Shown here: one piece after another, positions 35,248-42,450 of the stretch
Numbering within the stretch: the stretch's first letter is position 1
Layout: each line of letters opens with the position of its first letter
Source of the DNA: Lysinibacillus sphaericus
Lineage (GTDB): Bacteria; Bacillota; Bacilli; Bacillales_A; Planococcaceae
Direction: 5' to 3'
NCBI RefSeq assembly: GCF_001629735.1
Contig: NZ_CP015224.1
Location: 1,302,001-1,366,000 of the forward strand
DNA: 64,000 nucleotides
Position numbers and translations under genes: made by a program
The notes under the pieces: model-generated
What the model was told of the DNA's origin: nothing
Database searches by the model: none
The model's input: only the letters and a program-made list of their open reading frames with translations

Positions 35248-36205
35248 ATGGCTTGGGAAGCGAATGATAATGGGGACAATTGTCCTCATTATCGTGAGCT
35301 TCCTCTCTTTTTTCATGATGCATGCCGCTCCTGGTAATCCCGCAGCAGCTTATTATGGAGGCAATGCCCAAACATTATCGACCGCAGAGAAGGAACGTAT
35401 TGAACAAGCCTTTGGACTCGATCAACCTGTTCTCTTACAGTATGGACGGTGGTTAGGTGAAGCACTACAAGGTAATTTGGGATATTCAGCTAAAGAAGGA
35501 AGACCTGTTTTGACGATTTTACTTGAGCGGTTACCCAACACACTACAGCTCGTTGTTCTGACGTTATTTCTAGTAACGATTGCCTCTATTTGGCTAGGCT
35601 TACAGGCTGGCATGAGGGAGGGCTCATTACTCGACCGCGGACTTTCCATCTTTAGTATTGCAAGCTCAGCCATACCACCATTTTGGCTAGGCATAGTATT
35701 CATCATGGTCTTTTCCATAACATTAGGGTGGTTTCCATCTTCAGGAATGAATGATGTGCGGGGCGATGGAGGGTTCATGGATCGTTTATATCATATGGCA
35801 CTCCCGCTTATAGTCCTCGTGATGTCGCATGTGGGCATCTTTGCCCGATTTTTGCAGGATAGTGTGAAAGTAGAGAATCATAGCTACTATGTTCAAGTAG
35901 CACGCGCGAATGGAGTACCAGAACGTGAAATTCGAAGGATGATTTTACGAAATGCTGTCATTCCTTATATCAATTATGTTGGGGTGACCATCCCATCATT
36001 TTTCGGAGGCTCCATTGTGGTCGAAACATTATTTGGTTGGTCAGGCTTAGGACAGCTTTTGGTAAAATCCGTCATGCTCAAAGATTTCCCCGTTTTGATG
36101 GGGGCTATTTTAATCATAGGCGTGGTCGTGGTCATCTGTTTATTCGTCATTGACATACTGATGATTGGTTTGAACCCTCGATTAAGAAGAGGGGGCTTTG
36201 TATGA
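35237..36205 (+). CDS. nikB: nickel/peptide-type ABC transporter permease, NikB/OppB-like
   Basis: The 322-residue inner-membrane permease has six predicted helices and the family landmarks: N-terminal FMMHAAPGNPAAAYYGG, then the cytoplasmic loop (EAA motif) YVQVARANGVPEREIRRMIL, and VVETLFGWSGLGQLL. ATG 35237 overlaps the nikA stop. It pairs with the next permease. Confidence 0.9.
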   Translation: MIAKWLGKRMIMGTIVLIIVSFLSFFMMHAAPGNPAAAYYGGNAQTLSTAEKERIEQAFGLDQPVLLQYGRWLGEALQGNLGYSAKEGRPVLTILLERLPNTLQLVVLTLFLVTIASIWLGLQAGMREGSLLDRGLSIFSIASSAIPPFWLGIVFIMVFSITLGWFPSSGMNDVRGDGGFMDRLYHMALPLIVLVMSHVGIFARFLQDSVKVENHSYYVQVARANGVPEREIRRMILRNAVIPYINYVGVTIPSFFGGSIVVETLFGWSGLGQLLVKSVMLKDFPVLMGAILIIGVVVVICLFVIDILMIGLNPRLRRGGFV

Positions 36206-37011
36206 GAAAACAGCGATATCCGATTTTTTGGCTTGTGCTTTTAGCTCTTATTTTTACAACGACTATTTTTTCTTCATTATTAGCTCCTTTTGAGCCTAAT
36301 GTAATGGATATGAATCAAATTTATCAAGCACCTAATGCCACACATTTATTAGGGACTGACCAGTTGGGTAGAGATGTCCTTTCTCGCTTATTGGTGGGGG
36401 GGAAGGTGACGCTATTTATTGCCATTGTATCGGTCGTCCTATCTAGCATAATTGGTATCATATATGGGGGCATAAGTGGTTATTTTGGTGGTGCCATTGA
36501 TGCAGTAATGATGCGTATTCTCGAAGCCTTTTTAACAATTCCTTCATTGGTCATCGTGCTAGCTCTACAGGCAATGATGCAGGGCAGTATGTGGCGTATG
36601 GCGATGGTGATGGGTATCACGGGATGGTTTGTGACAGCTCGTATCATCCGCTCAGAGTTTATCCGATTAAAGGAGCAAGAGTTTGTGCAGATGGCGAAAA
36701 TGTTCCGCACGCCGTTGTGGAAAATTCTCTTTGGCCATTTATTACGTAATTGTATGCCTGCGATATTTGTGGTAACCATTTTTAATTTTGCTGGGGCTAT
36801 TTTTACCGAAGTTTCCTTAAGCTTTTTAGGAATTGGTGTCCCACCAGCTACTCCATCATGGGGAACAATGCTGTACACAGCGCAAAATGATTTACTTGTG
36901 GGGGCTTGGTGGATGGGTCTTTTCCCTGGACTGTTAATCTTTATAACGATTTTATGTGTGCAAGTTATTGGAGGTACTTTCAAACAAGGAGGGAACCGAA
37001 CGCATGTTTAA
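36202..37011 (+). CDS. nikC: nickel/peptide-type ABC transporter permease, NikC/OppC-like
   Basis: The 269-residue partner permease has about six helices, the characteristic HLLGTDQLGRDVLSRLL after the first helix and the EAA loop EFVQMAKMFRTPLWKILFGH. It starts with an ATGA overlap on the nikB stop. A 167-codon antisense frame within it is only a shadow. Confidence 0.9.
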   Translation: MRKQRYPIFWLVLLALIFTTTIFSSLLAPFEPNVMDMNQIYQAPNATHLLGTDQLGRDVLSRLLVGGKVTLFIAIVSVVLSSIIGIIYGGISGYFGGAIDAVMMRILEAFLTIPSLVIVLALQAMMQGSMWRMAMVMGITGWFVTARIIRSEFIRLKEQEFVQMAKMFRTPLWKILFGHLLRNCMPAIFVVTIFNFAGAIFTEVSLSFLGIGVPPATPSWGTMLYTAQNDLLVGAWWMGLFPGLLIFITILCVQVIGGTFKQGGNRTHV

Positions 37012-37750
37012 AGTTGACAATTTGGCTGTTCAATTAGACGGCAAATCCCTTATTCAAGGCTTGACTTTTACTGTACCTAAAGGTCAAATTACCGCTATCA
37101 TTGGCGAGAGTGGCAGCGGCAAAAGTACGACCCTTTCAGCTCTGCTTGGGATGCTACCAGCACGAGCAACTATGGAGGGTTCCATTGTATTTAATGAAAG
37201 AAATGTCATGACAATGTCAGAACAGGAGCGTGTGAAGCTACGCAAAAAGCATTTTTTTACCATTTTTCAGGATGCAATGAATAGTTTTTCACCCACCCAA
37301 AAAATAAAGCATCAACTCTATAGGTTGACCGCTTCGAGACTAGGGCAAAAGGAAGAGGAGTTTTTAGATAAAATCACAGCCATTTTAAAGGAGTTAAACC
37401 TACCTAAGGATGTGTTAAATCGCTATCCATTTGAGCTTTCAGGTGGCATGCTACAACGCTGCATGCTTGCCTGCGCCTTCTATCATGAACCAGACGTTTT
37501 GATGGCGGATGAACCAACCTCTGCTCTAGATATGCTCCATCAACAAGAATTTATCAAATTGCTAAAAAATCTCCATGCCCGCTTAGGGACGACGATACTA
37601 TTGATTACGCATGATTTAAGAGTTGCTAAGATGGCTGATTCTATTCTGGTGATGAAAAATGGCGAAATAGTAGAAAGTGGGAGAATATCTGAAATTTTTA
37701 AGGAGCCCAAGCATCCATATACGAAGCAGCTTGTCGCTCATCATTTTTAG
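37004..37750 (+). CDS. nikD: ABC transporter ATPase, NikD/OppD-like
   Basis: The 248-residue ATPase has Walker A GESGSGKSTTLS (about 35-46), signature LSGGMLQRCMLA, Walker B VLMADEPTSALD and the H-loop LITHD. ATG 37004 follows AAGGAGGGAACCGAACGC and overlaps nikC by eight bases. It would form a heterodimer with the next ATPase. It lacks the long C-terminal OppD extension, with the (K)HPYT motif as its last element. Confidence 0.88.
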   Translation: MFKVDNLAVQLDGKSLIQGLTFTVPKGQITAIIGESGSGKSTTLSALLGMLPARATMEGSIVFNERNVMTMSEQERVKLRKKHFFTIFQDAMNSFSPTQKIKHQLYRLTASRLGQKEEEFLDKITAILKELNLPKDVLNRYPFELSGGMLQRCMLACAFYHEPDVLMADEPTSALDMLHQQEFIKLLKNLHARLGTTILLITHDLRVAKMADSILVMKNGEIVESGRISEIFKEPKHPYTKQLVAHHF

Positions 37751-37763
37751 GAGGCGGTTGATA

Positions 37764-38489
37764 TTGTTGCTTCATGTAAATCATGTTAGTAAAAGCTATC
37801 GAGCAGGGCAGCAAGTATTACAGAATATAAACCTAACCGTGGGAAAAGGTGAAATCGTAGGACTCGTAGGAGAAAGCGGCAGTGGGAAAAGTACTTTAGC
37901 CAAAGTGATAATGCAGCTAGAAAAGCCTGAAAAAGGGGCGGTGTTTTTTGAAAATCAATTGATGACGAAGCAAAATCGCTCGCATTTTTATGAGAACTGC
38001 CAAATCATTTTTCAAAATGCTACGGCTGCCTTAAATCCAGTATGGACCGTCAAGGAATTGTTACGTGAGCCTCTAATGGCAGCACATAAGTCTTTGACTG
38101 ATCGCGAACTACAGATAATGCTAGAAAAAGTGATGCTCCCAACCGATATATTAGAAGCCCTGCCATCTGAGCTAAGTGGAGGGGAGCGACAACGGGTTAA
38201 TTTACTAAGGTCGATTTTAGTCGAACCCCAACTATTAGTTTGTGATGAAATTGTTTCGAGTTTAGATCGCTTGATTCAACGAGAAATGATAGATTTATTA
38301 ATAACTTTAAAAAAAGAAAAAAACATGGCCATTTTATTTATATCGCACGACTTAAAGGCGGTTTCTTATTTGTGTGATCGTATTTATGTCATGAAGTCGG
38401 GTAAAATTGTCGATGAGAGCCATAAAGGCGAAGGTGGCTTTGCTTTTACAGACCGATATGCGCAAATGCTGTTTCAAGCCGTAGTATGA
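37764..38489 (+). CDS. nikE: ABC transporter ATPase, NikE/OppF-like
   Basis: The 241-residue ATPase has Walker A GESGSGKSTLAK, signature LSGGERQRVNLL, Walker B LLVCDEIVSSLD and the H-loop FISHD. The start is TTG 37764 (or TTG 37767), following GGAGG that overlaps the nikD stop. It is the last gene of the urease-nickel unit, and the first clear terminator since 28304 follows. Confidence 0.87.
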   Translation: MLLHVNHVSKSYRAGQQVLQNINLTVGKGEIVGLVGESGSGKSTLAKVIMQLEKPEKGAVFFENQLMTKQNRSHFYENCQIIFQNATAALNPVWTVKELLREPLMAAHKSLTDRELQIMLEKVMLPTDILEALPSELSGGERQRVNLLRSILVEPQLLVCDEIVSSLDRLIQREMIDLLITLKKEKNMAILFISHDLKAVSYLCDRIYVMKSGKIVDESHKGEGGFAFTDRYAQMLFQAVV

Positions 38490-38496
38490 TTAATCC

Positions 38497-38533
38497 AAAA
38501 ACACTTTCCTTATTTGAATGGAAAGTGTTTTTT
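38497..38533 (+). terminator. terminator of the urease-nickel operon
   Basis: AAAACACTTTCC and GGAAAGTGTTTT form a perfect stem before a T run. It also faces the convergent lipoprotein pseudogene. Confidence 0.9.
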
Positions 38534-38924
38534 ATTCTTGCAGCAATGATCTAAGTGGGGCAATCAAATCTTCAGAGATGCTATAAATCGTATGGGTATC
38601 CTTCACGTTCATCAACGTTCCCTTTTGACCCATTTCCCCTACCCAAAGATGGAAGCCATATATATCCACTACTTGTACATCATATGGAGGGGTAGCCATA
38701 TTAACAATTCCCTTATTTCTCACAGCAGTAGTAATGACTTCATGGAACATTTCAAGAGACTCTTCATCCTCATATTCTTAGATAAAATCAGTATTCACAG
38801 TGTCAAATCCTTCGCCGTTAGAAATGCTGACCTTCGCCAATTTGCCCACTGCTAGCTCTTTATCCGTACAGCCTAAAACAACTGTAGCTAGGAGGGACAT
38901 GATAATAAATAGAAATGCTCGCAA
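38532..38924 (-). pseudogene. lipoprotein gene interrupted by one in-frame stop
   Basis: From TTG 38924 (AAGGAGGGGGTTCA upstream) the frame reads a lipoprotein signal, FIIMSLLATVVLGC, then about 30 residues to a TAA at 38778-38780. The same frame continues for 82 more codons (EYEDEESLEMFHEVITTAV and on) to the normal end at 38532. Only one codon is faulty over 131, so it is a recent nonsense mutation or a read error. The family was not recognised. Confidence 0.7.
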
Positions 38925-39025
38925 TGAACCCCCTCCTTACAGAAAAAATAATACCAAAACTTGGAGTCGTAGCCCGGTTCTCTTCATAATATATTAAACA
39001 AACAAAAGCTGAAAGGGGATAAAGA

Positions 39026-39406
39026 ATGGGCTTATTTGATGGATTAATCGGCAATGCAAGCGAGGTGAATTTTGAAAAATTACAGGAGGAGGTCAAAGAT
39101 TTATTAATTCCAAACGAAACCATCAAAAATGCCTATAAAATTATTAGAGACATATTTATTTTTACGAATAAACGATTAATCCTCATTGATAAGCAAGGAG
39201 TTACTGGTAAGAAAACGGAATACCATTCGATCCCCTATAAAAATATTATTCATTTTTCAGTAGAAACGGCTGGTACATTTGATTTAGACGCAGAGCTAAA
39301 AATATGGGTATCAGGCAGTTCGCTACCTATCCAAAAAAGCTTCAATAAGGCGACCAATATTTATAAAGTGCAAAGTGTTTTAGCGCAGTATGTTTTAGTC
39401 TCGTAA
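39026..39406 (+). CDS. bacterial PH-domain protein, YvbH-like
   Basis: The 126-residue protein is a single bacterial PH domain (DUF1696/bPH type), with IRDIFIFTNKRLILIDKQG and KTEYHSIPYKNIIHFSVET. These are cytoplasmic domains of unknown role. GAAAGGGGATAAAGA precedes ATG. It is monocistronic with a terminator. Confidence 0.85.
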   Translation: MGLFDGLIGNASEVNFEKLQEEVKDLLIPNETIKNAYKIIRDIFIFTNKRLILIDKQGVTGKKTEYHSIPYKNIIHFSVETAGTFDLDAELKIWVSGSSLPIQKSFNKATNIYKVQSVLAQYVLVS

Positions 39407-39441
39407 TAATGAAATAAAGCCACCATCACGAATCAAATTCA

Positions 39442-39470
39442 AAGCCCGCATAGATGCGAGGCTTTTTTGG
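39442..39470 (+). terminator. rho-independent terminator
   Basis: AAAGCC-CGCAT and ATGCG-AGGCTTT form a stem with a two-base loop, then TTTT. The rest of 39470-39726 shows nothing else. Confidence 0.8.
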
Positions 39471-39726
39471 CTGTGCTTAGAAAGGGGGAATAGGGATGGG
39501 GAAATTACTATGTGAGGGGTGTATGCTGTCGCCCCGTTCCAATTAGGGAGCAAGCATACAGAGCTTAGAAATTAGCAAAGAAACGCTGACTGGTTCTCCC
39601 TTACGCATAACCTTTTATATTGTAAAATAATAGATATATTTCAATAATATTGATAGAATTCAATGGATGGAACTGTTTTTTGAAGAAGTGTGATTCGTAA
39701 CATTAGATTGTTGGGGGGTGAGGGAA

Positions 39727-39990
39727 ATGGTTGAAAAAATTGAAATGAATAATAAATCTATCATTTCATTAACGCTTGGTATTCTTTCTATCATCGTACC
39801 ATTTATTGGTTTAGTTCTTGGGATTTTAGGAGTAGTTTTATCAAGAATGGCAACAAAGGAAATTGCTAAAAGAAATGAAAATGGCAGAGGTTTGGCAATT
39901 TCTGGTTTAATTTGTAGCGTGATCGGGATTATCATTCAAACCTTTGCAGTATTGTCTATTATCCTTTTTTATTCAATTACTGGTGTTTAG
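39727..39990 (+). CDS. DUF4190-type small membrane protein
   Basis: The 87-residue protein has two membrane hairpin helices (about 12-40 and 55-82) linked by a basic segment, SRMATKEIAKRNENGRGLA, the usual DUF4190 pattern. Function is unknown. ATG 39727 follows GGGGGGTGAGGGAA. Confidence 0.75.
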   Translation: MVEKIEMNNKSIISLTLGILSIIVPFIGLVLGILGVVLSRMATKEIAKRNENGRGLAISGLICSVIGIIIQTFAVLSIILFYSITGV

Positions 39991-40030
39991 CTTAGTATTT
40001 GACCTTAGAAAATACCGTTTTAAGTTGGAC

Positions 40031-40099
40031 GGGAAGAGGAAAAGTGGAAATGGCCATGAGTCAGGATACCAGCCTGTTACGAATACACACCATAAACCT
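40031..40099 (+). promoter_or_regulatory. 3' fragment of a cobalamin riboswitch
   Basis: These 69 bases match the 3' part of the riboswitch at 41291-41359 at 62 of 69 positions, without gaps, including the B12-box segment CATGAGTCAGGATACC. The 5' half of the aptamer is absent, so it should not bind cobalamin. It reads as a decayed duplicate. A T run follows it. Confidence 0.8.
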
Positions 40100-40223
40100 C
40101 TTTTTTTGTGTTGAAAATGCATGACCTTCCCAAGCCCCCTGTTTTTAAGATTTTGCTCAAAGCTTTTTTTCTTTTTGAAGAATAATAGTTATACACATTA
40201 CTATTTGTAAAGATGGTGAAACG

Positions 40224-40457
40224 ATGGAACAGATGCTAAAGGAAATAATGTCTCCAAGTCATCAATATAAAGTTCAAATTATAAAACGGAGAGATGGTCT
40301 TTTTACAACAGAAGTATATATGTGGCAAGAAGACTGCGGATATGAATTTTGGAGTCCTATTAAAAAAGGATTGAGTTTGATTGAGACTGAGGAAGTAGCC
40401 GTAACCGTAGCCATTGAACAATTAAGACAATACTCTGGTGAAGTTATTACTCTTTAG
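40224..40457 (+). CDS. small protein, unknown function
   Basis: The 77-residue product has no signal or membrane segment and was not recognised; it has an aromatic, charged composition (MWQEDCGYEFWSPIKKG). AAGATGGTG precedes ATG. It lies between a riboswitch fragment and a hairpin and has no partner. Confidence 0.5.
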   Translation: MEQMLKEIMSPSHQYKVQIIKRRDGLFTTEVYMWQEDCGYEFWSPIKKGLSLIETEEVAVTVAIEQLRQYSGEVITL

Positions 40458-41180
40458 TTACATCACTCAACGCTGTCAGATGTAGCGAGAATCGTTGAAT
40501 CGCGTAGTTGTGCGTATAGGTTTGTCTGAGGTGCGTTTATAGGTTGTTTATGTTAGTATTTCAAAATGATGCAAGTGTCTTATCCCGATTTAACTCGCGG
40601 TTTTGCGTTAAAAAAATGAGCGCAGGAATCCCCTGCGCTCGTAACTCATTTTATCAAATATTACATAACTAATAACCTAAAATAAAAGTGTCGTAACTCC
40701 TTTTTTAAAAGCCGTTAATCATTCGCTAAAATTTATTCTCATGCGAGTATATACGCCGAAAAATAGATGAAGGTGATACGGATGTTAAAAAGAAGATATT
40801 CGGTAAAGGACGTATTAGGACAAAACATTAACTAGTTTCGCTGATTTAATATGTGAAAAAGACGACCATTTTGCTGATTCGTTGGAAAAGACCAGAACGT
40901 ATAGCGGTTGAAATCGAAGCTATTCAGTATTATGCTGCGTAGAAAATCCGAGGGGATTTCGAAAGAGATGACCCGCATGAAGCTGAGGAAGTATCATACC
41001 ATCAAAGTAAATAGGAAGACATGTTGTCAGAATTTCAGAGTTTGTAAGATTAAGTGAAGAAATGGTTTGGAAAATATTGTGATATTTGACTTTAGAAATC
41101 CACTACTTTACAATTGATTTTAGTAATCTAATAGGAATGTGGAGTACACCCGATTCCTATGACAATTGAATAGCGTGTAG
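40458..41180. other. gene-poor interval with a hairpin
   Basis: A strong hairpin (GAGCGCAGG against CCTGCGCTC, 40618-40640, within AATGAG/CTCATT arms) terminates one or both strands. Beyond it, short protein-like frames near 40780-41080 are broken by stops and look decayed. No gene can be supported. Confidence 0.5.
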
Positions 41181-41366
41181 TAATAGGTGTAAATTGCGTG
41201 CAATTTGCTTAAAAGGGAAGTCGGTGTGAATCCGACACTGTCCCGCAACTGTAAATGTGAGCGACTTTTCAGCAACCACTGTCAAATGATGGGAAGGGGA
41301 AAAGTGGCGATGACCATGAGTCAGGATACCTGCCTGTTATGAGTACACACCATAAACCTACGAGGA
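41181..41366 (+). promoter_or_regulatory. cobalamin riboswitch
   Basis: All main blocks are present in order: TTGCTTAAAAGGGAAGTCGG, CGACACTGTCCCGCAACTGT, CCACTG, GATGGGAAGG, CATGAGTCAGGATACCTGCC and the closing CACACCATAAACC. It is a standard adenosylcobalamin-type aptamer. The first gene after it is a 42-codon ORF at 41379, whose ribosome site begins about 4 bases after the closing stem. Confidence 0.93.
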
Positions 41367-41378
41367 ATAGGAGGTGGC

Positions 41379-41507
41379 ATGTTGACAAAACAGAATGCTC
41401 TGTTCGTCACAGTACGTCAAACGCCCAAAGTTCATGAAAGGGTTCATTTTCGAACTCCTTCACATTTACTTAGGGTTTGTTTGGCATTGTGTGATGAATC
41501 ACATTAA
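41379..41507 (+). CDS. 42-residue ORF directly under the cobalamin riboswitch
   Basis: ATG 41379 follows AGGAGGTGGC, an excellent site, and encodes MLTKQNALFVTVRQTPKVHE and 22 more residues before TAA. I do not recognise it. A terminator follows within 5 bases, so it is the only ORF controlled without read-through. It is either a true small gene or the stump of a lost B12-related gene. Confidence 0.45.
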   Translation: MLTKQNALFVTVRQTPKVHERVHFRTPSHLLRVCLALCDESH

Positions 41508-41511
41508 AGCG

Positions 41512-41546
41512 AAGGATTTCCTCAAACATAGAAGGAAGTCCTTTTT
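41512..41546 (+). terminator. terminator after the riboswitch ORF
   Basis: AAGGATTTCCT and AGGAAGTCCTT pair with one wobble, followed by TTTTTGTTTT. It separates the riboswitch unit from the gene at 41584. Confidence 0.75.
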
Positions 41547-41583
41547 GTTTTGAAAATATGTACGCAAAGGGGATGCACATAGG

Positions 41584-42342
41584 ATGAATATTCATACAAC
41601 GATAACACAGGAAACGCCTTTTGTAGATATGACCATTTGTAAGCAGCCAAGGACAGAAATTGCTAAAAAAGCGAAAACAAGAATGGTGGTTGAATCACTG
41701 ATTGACCAATTATTAGCAACGAAGCTGATTCGCAACAACCGCTTTTTTGAGCGAATTTTATATAATAAAGACATTATTTGGATAAGAAATGGTGAGGTAG
41801 AAGGCCATCTTTTTGCTCTGGCAACGTTAACGGATCAACTGAAAACGAAGACGAATAGCTTTATGATGTATATGCCGACGAACCCTATTATATATGAGGT
41901 GAACGGGGAGCAGTATCACTTAATTACACGCATTGATTCAACACGAGCAAAGCCTAACCTTGATCGCCTTTCACAAGAGCCCAATCCCGTGTTAAGCGCT
42001 GCACGTGTCAATGATTTACTATGCTCCATTGTTATACGTTTTTATGAAACTTATATAAATGATTTAATGGAAATTTCTCATCAGGATCAACTAATCGCAT
42101 TCGCGCAGCAGGAATATAAACAATTTCTGGATGCGGTTCAGGAATTAAATAGTGATCACTTAAATTGGCATCCACGAGGGAACGGCCATGAGCTATTGTT
42201 AACATTAATTGATCAACTACAAATATTAAAAAGTCAGCCTGGTAAAGTTTTAATCGACTTCACTAATACGCAGGGCTATGTGGTGGTTGAACCTGCTTAT
42301 CAGGTCCATAAGCCCTCAAAGAAAGCTGTCGGTGCGATATGA
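41584..42342 (+). CDS. cytoplasmic protein, unknown function
   Basis: The 252-residue product lacks signal or membrane segments and was not recognised. It has a mixed N-terminal half (YMPTNPIIYEVNGEQYHLIT) and a helical C-terminal half with LNWHPRGNGHELLLTLIDQL. AAAGGGGATGCACATAGG precedes ATG. Its link to the cobalamin riboswitch is weak because a terminator intervenes. A terminator follows. Confidence 0.65.
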   Translation: MNIHTTITQETPFVDMTICKQPRTEIAKKAKTRMVVESLIDQLLATKLIRNNRFFERILYNKDIIWIRNGEVEGHLFALATLTDQLKTKTNSFMMYMPTNPIIYEVNGEQYHLITRIDSTRAKPNLDRLSQEPNPVLSAARVNDLLCSIVIRFYETYINDLMEISHQDQLIAFAQQEYKQFLDAVQELNSDHLNWHPRGNGHELLLTLIDQLQILKSQPGKVLIDFTNTQGYVVVEPAYQVHKPSKKAVGAI

Positions 42343-42378
42343 AAACAAGCCCTCCATGAAGCGGGGGGCTTGTTTTAT
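42342..42378. terminator. rho-independent terminator
   Basis: AAAACAAGCCCTCC (42342-42355) pairs with GGGGGGCTTGTTTT (42363-42376), one wobble. It may also serve the convergent GTPase gene. Confidence 0.85.
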
Positions 42379-42450
42379 TTATGCCAGCGTATCATGCTTC
42401 ATCTGAGGCTATTAGCCTAACACACCGTCCTTGCAAATACTTTACTTGAC

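Noticed and set aside
36480..36983. 167-codon minus-strand frame inside the second nickel permease
   Set aside because: Long only because membrane-protein codons leave few antisense stops; no ribosome site and no domain.
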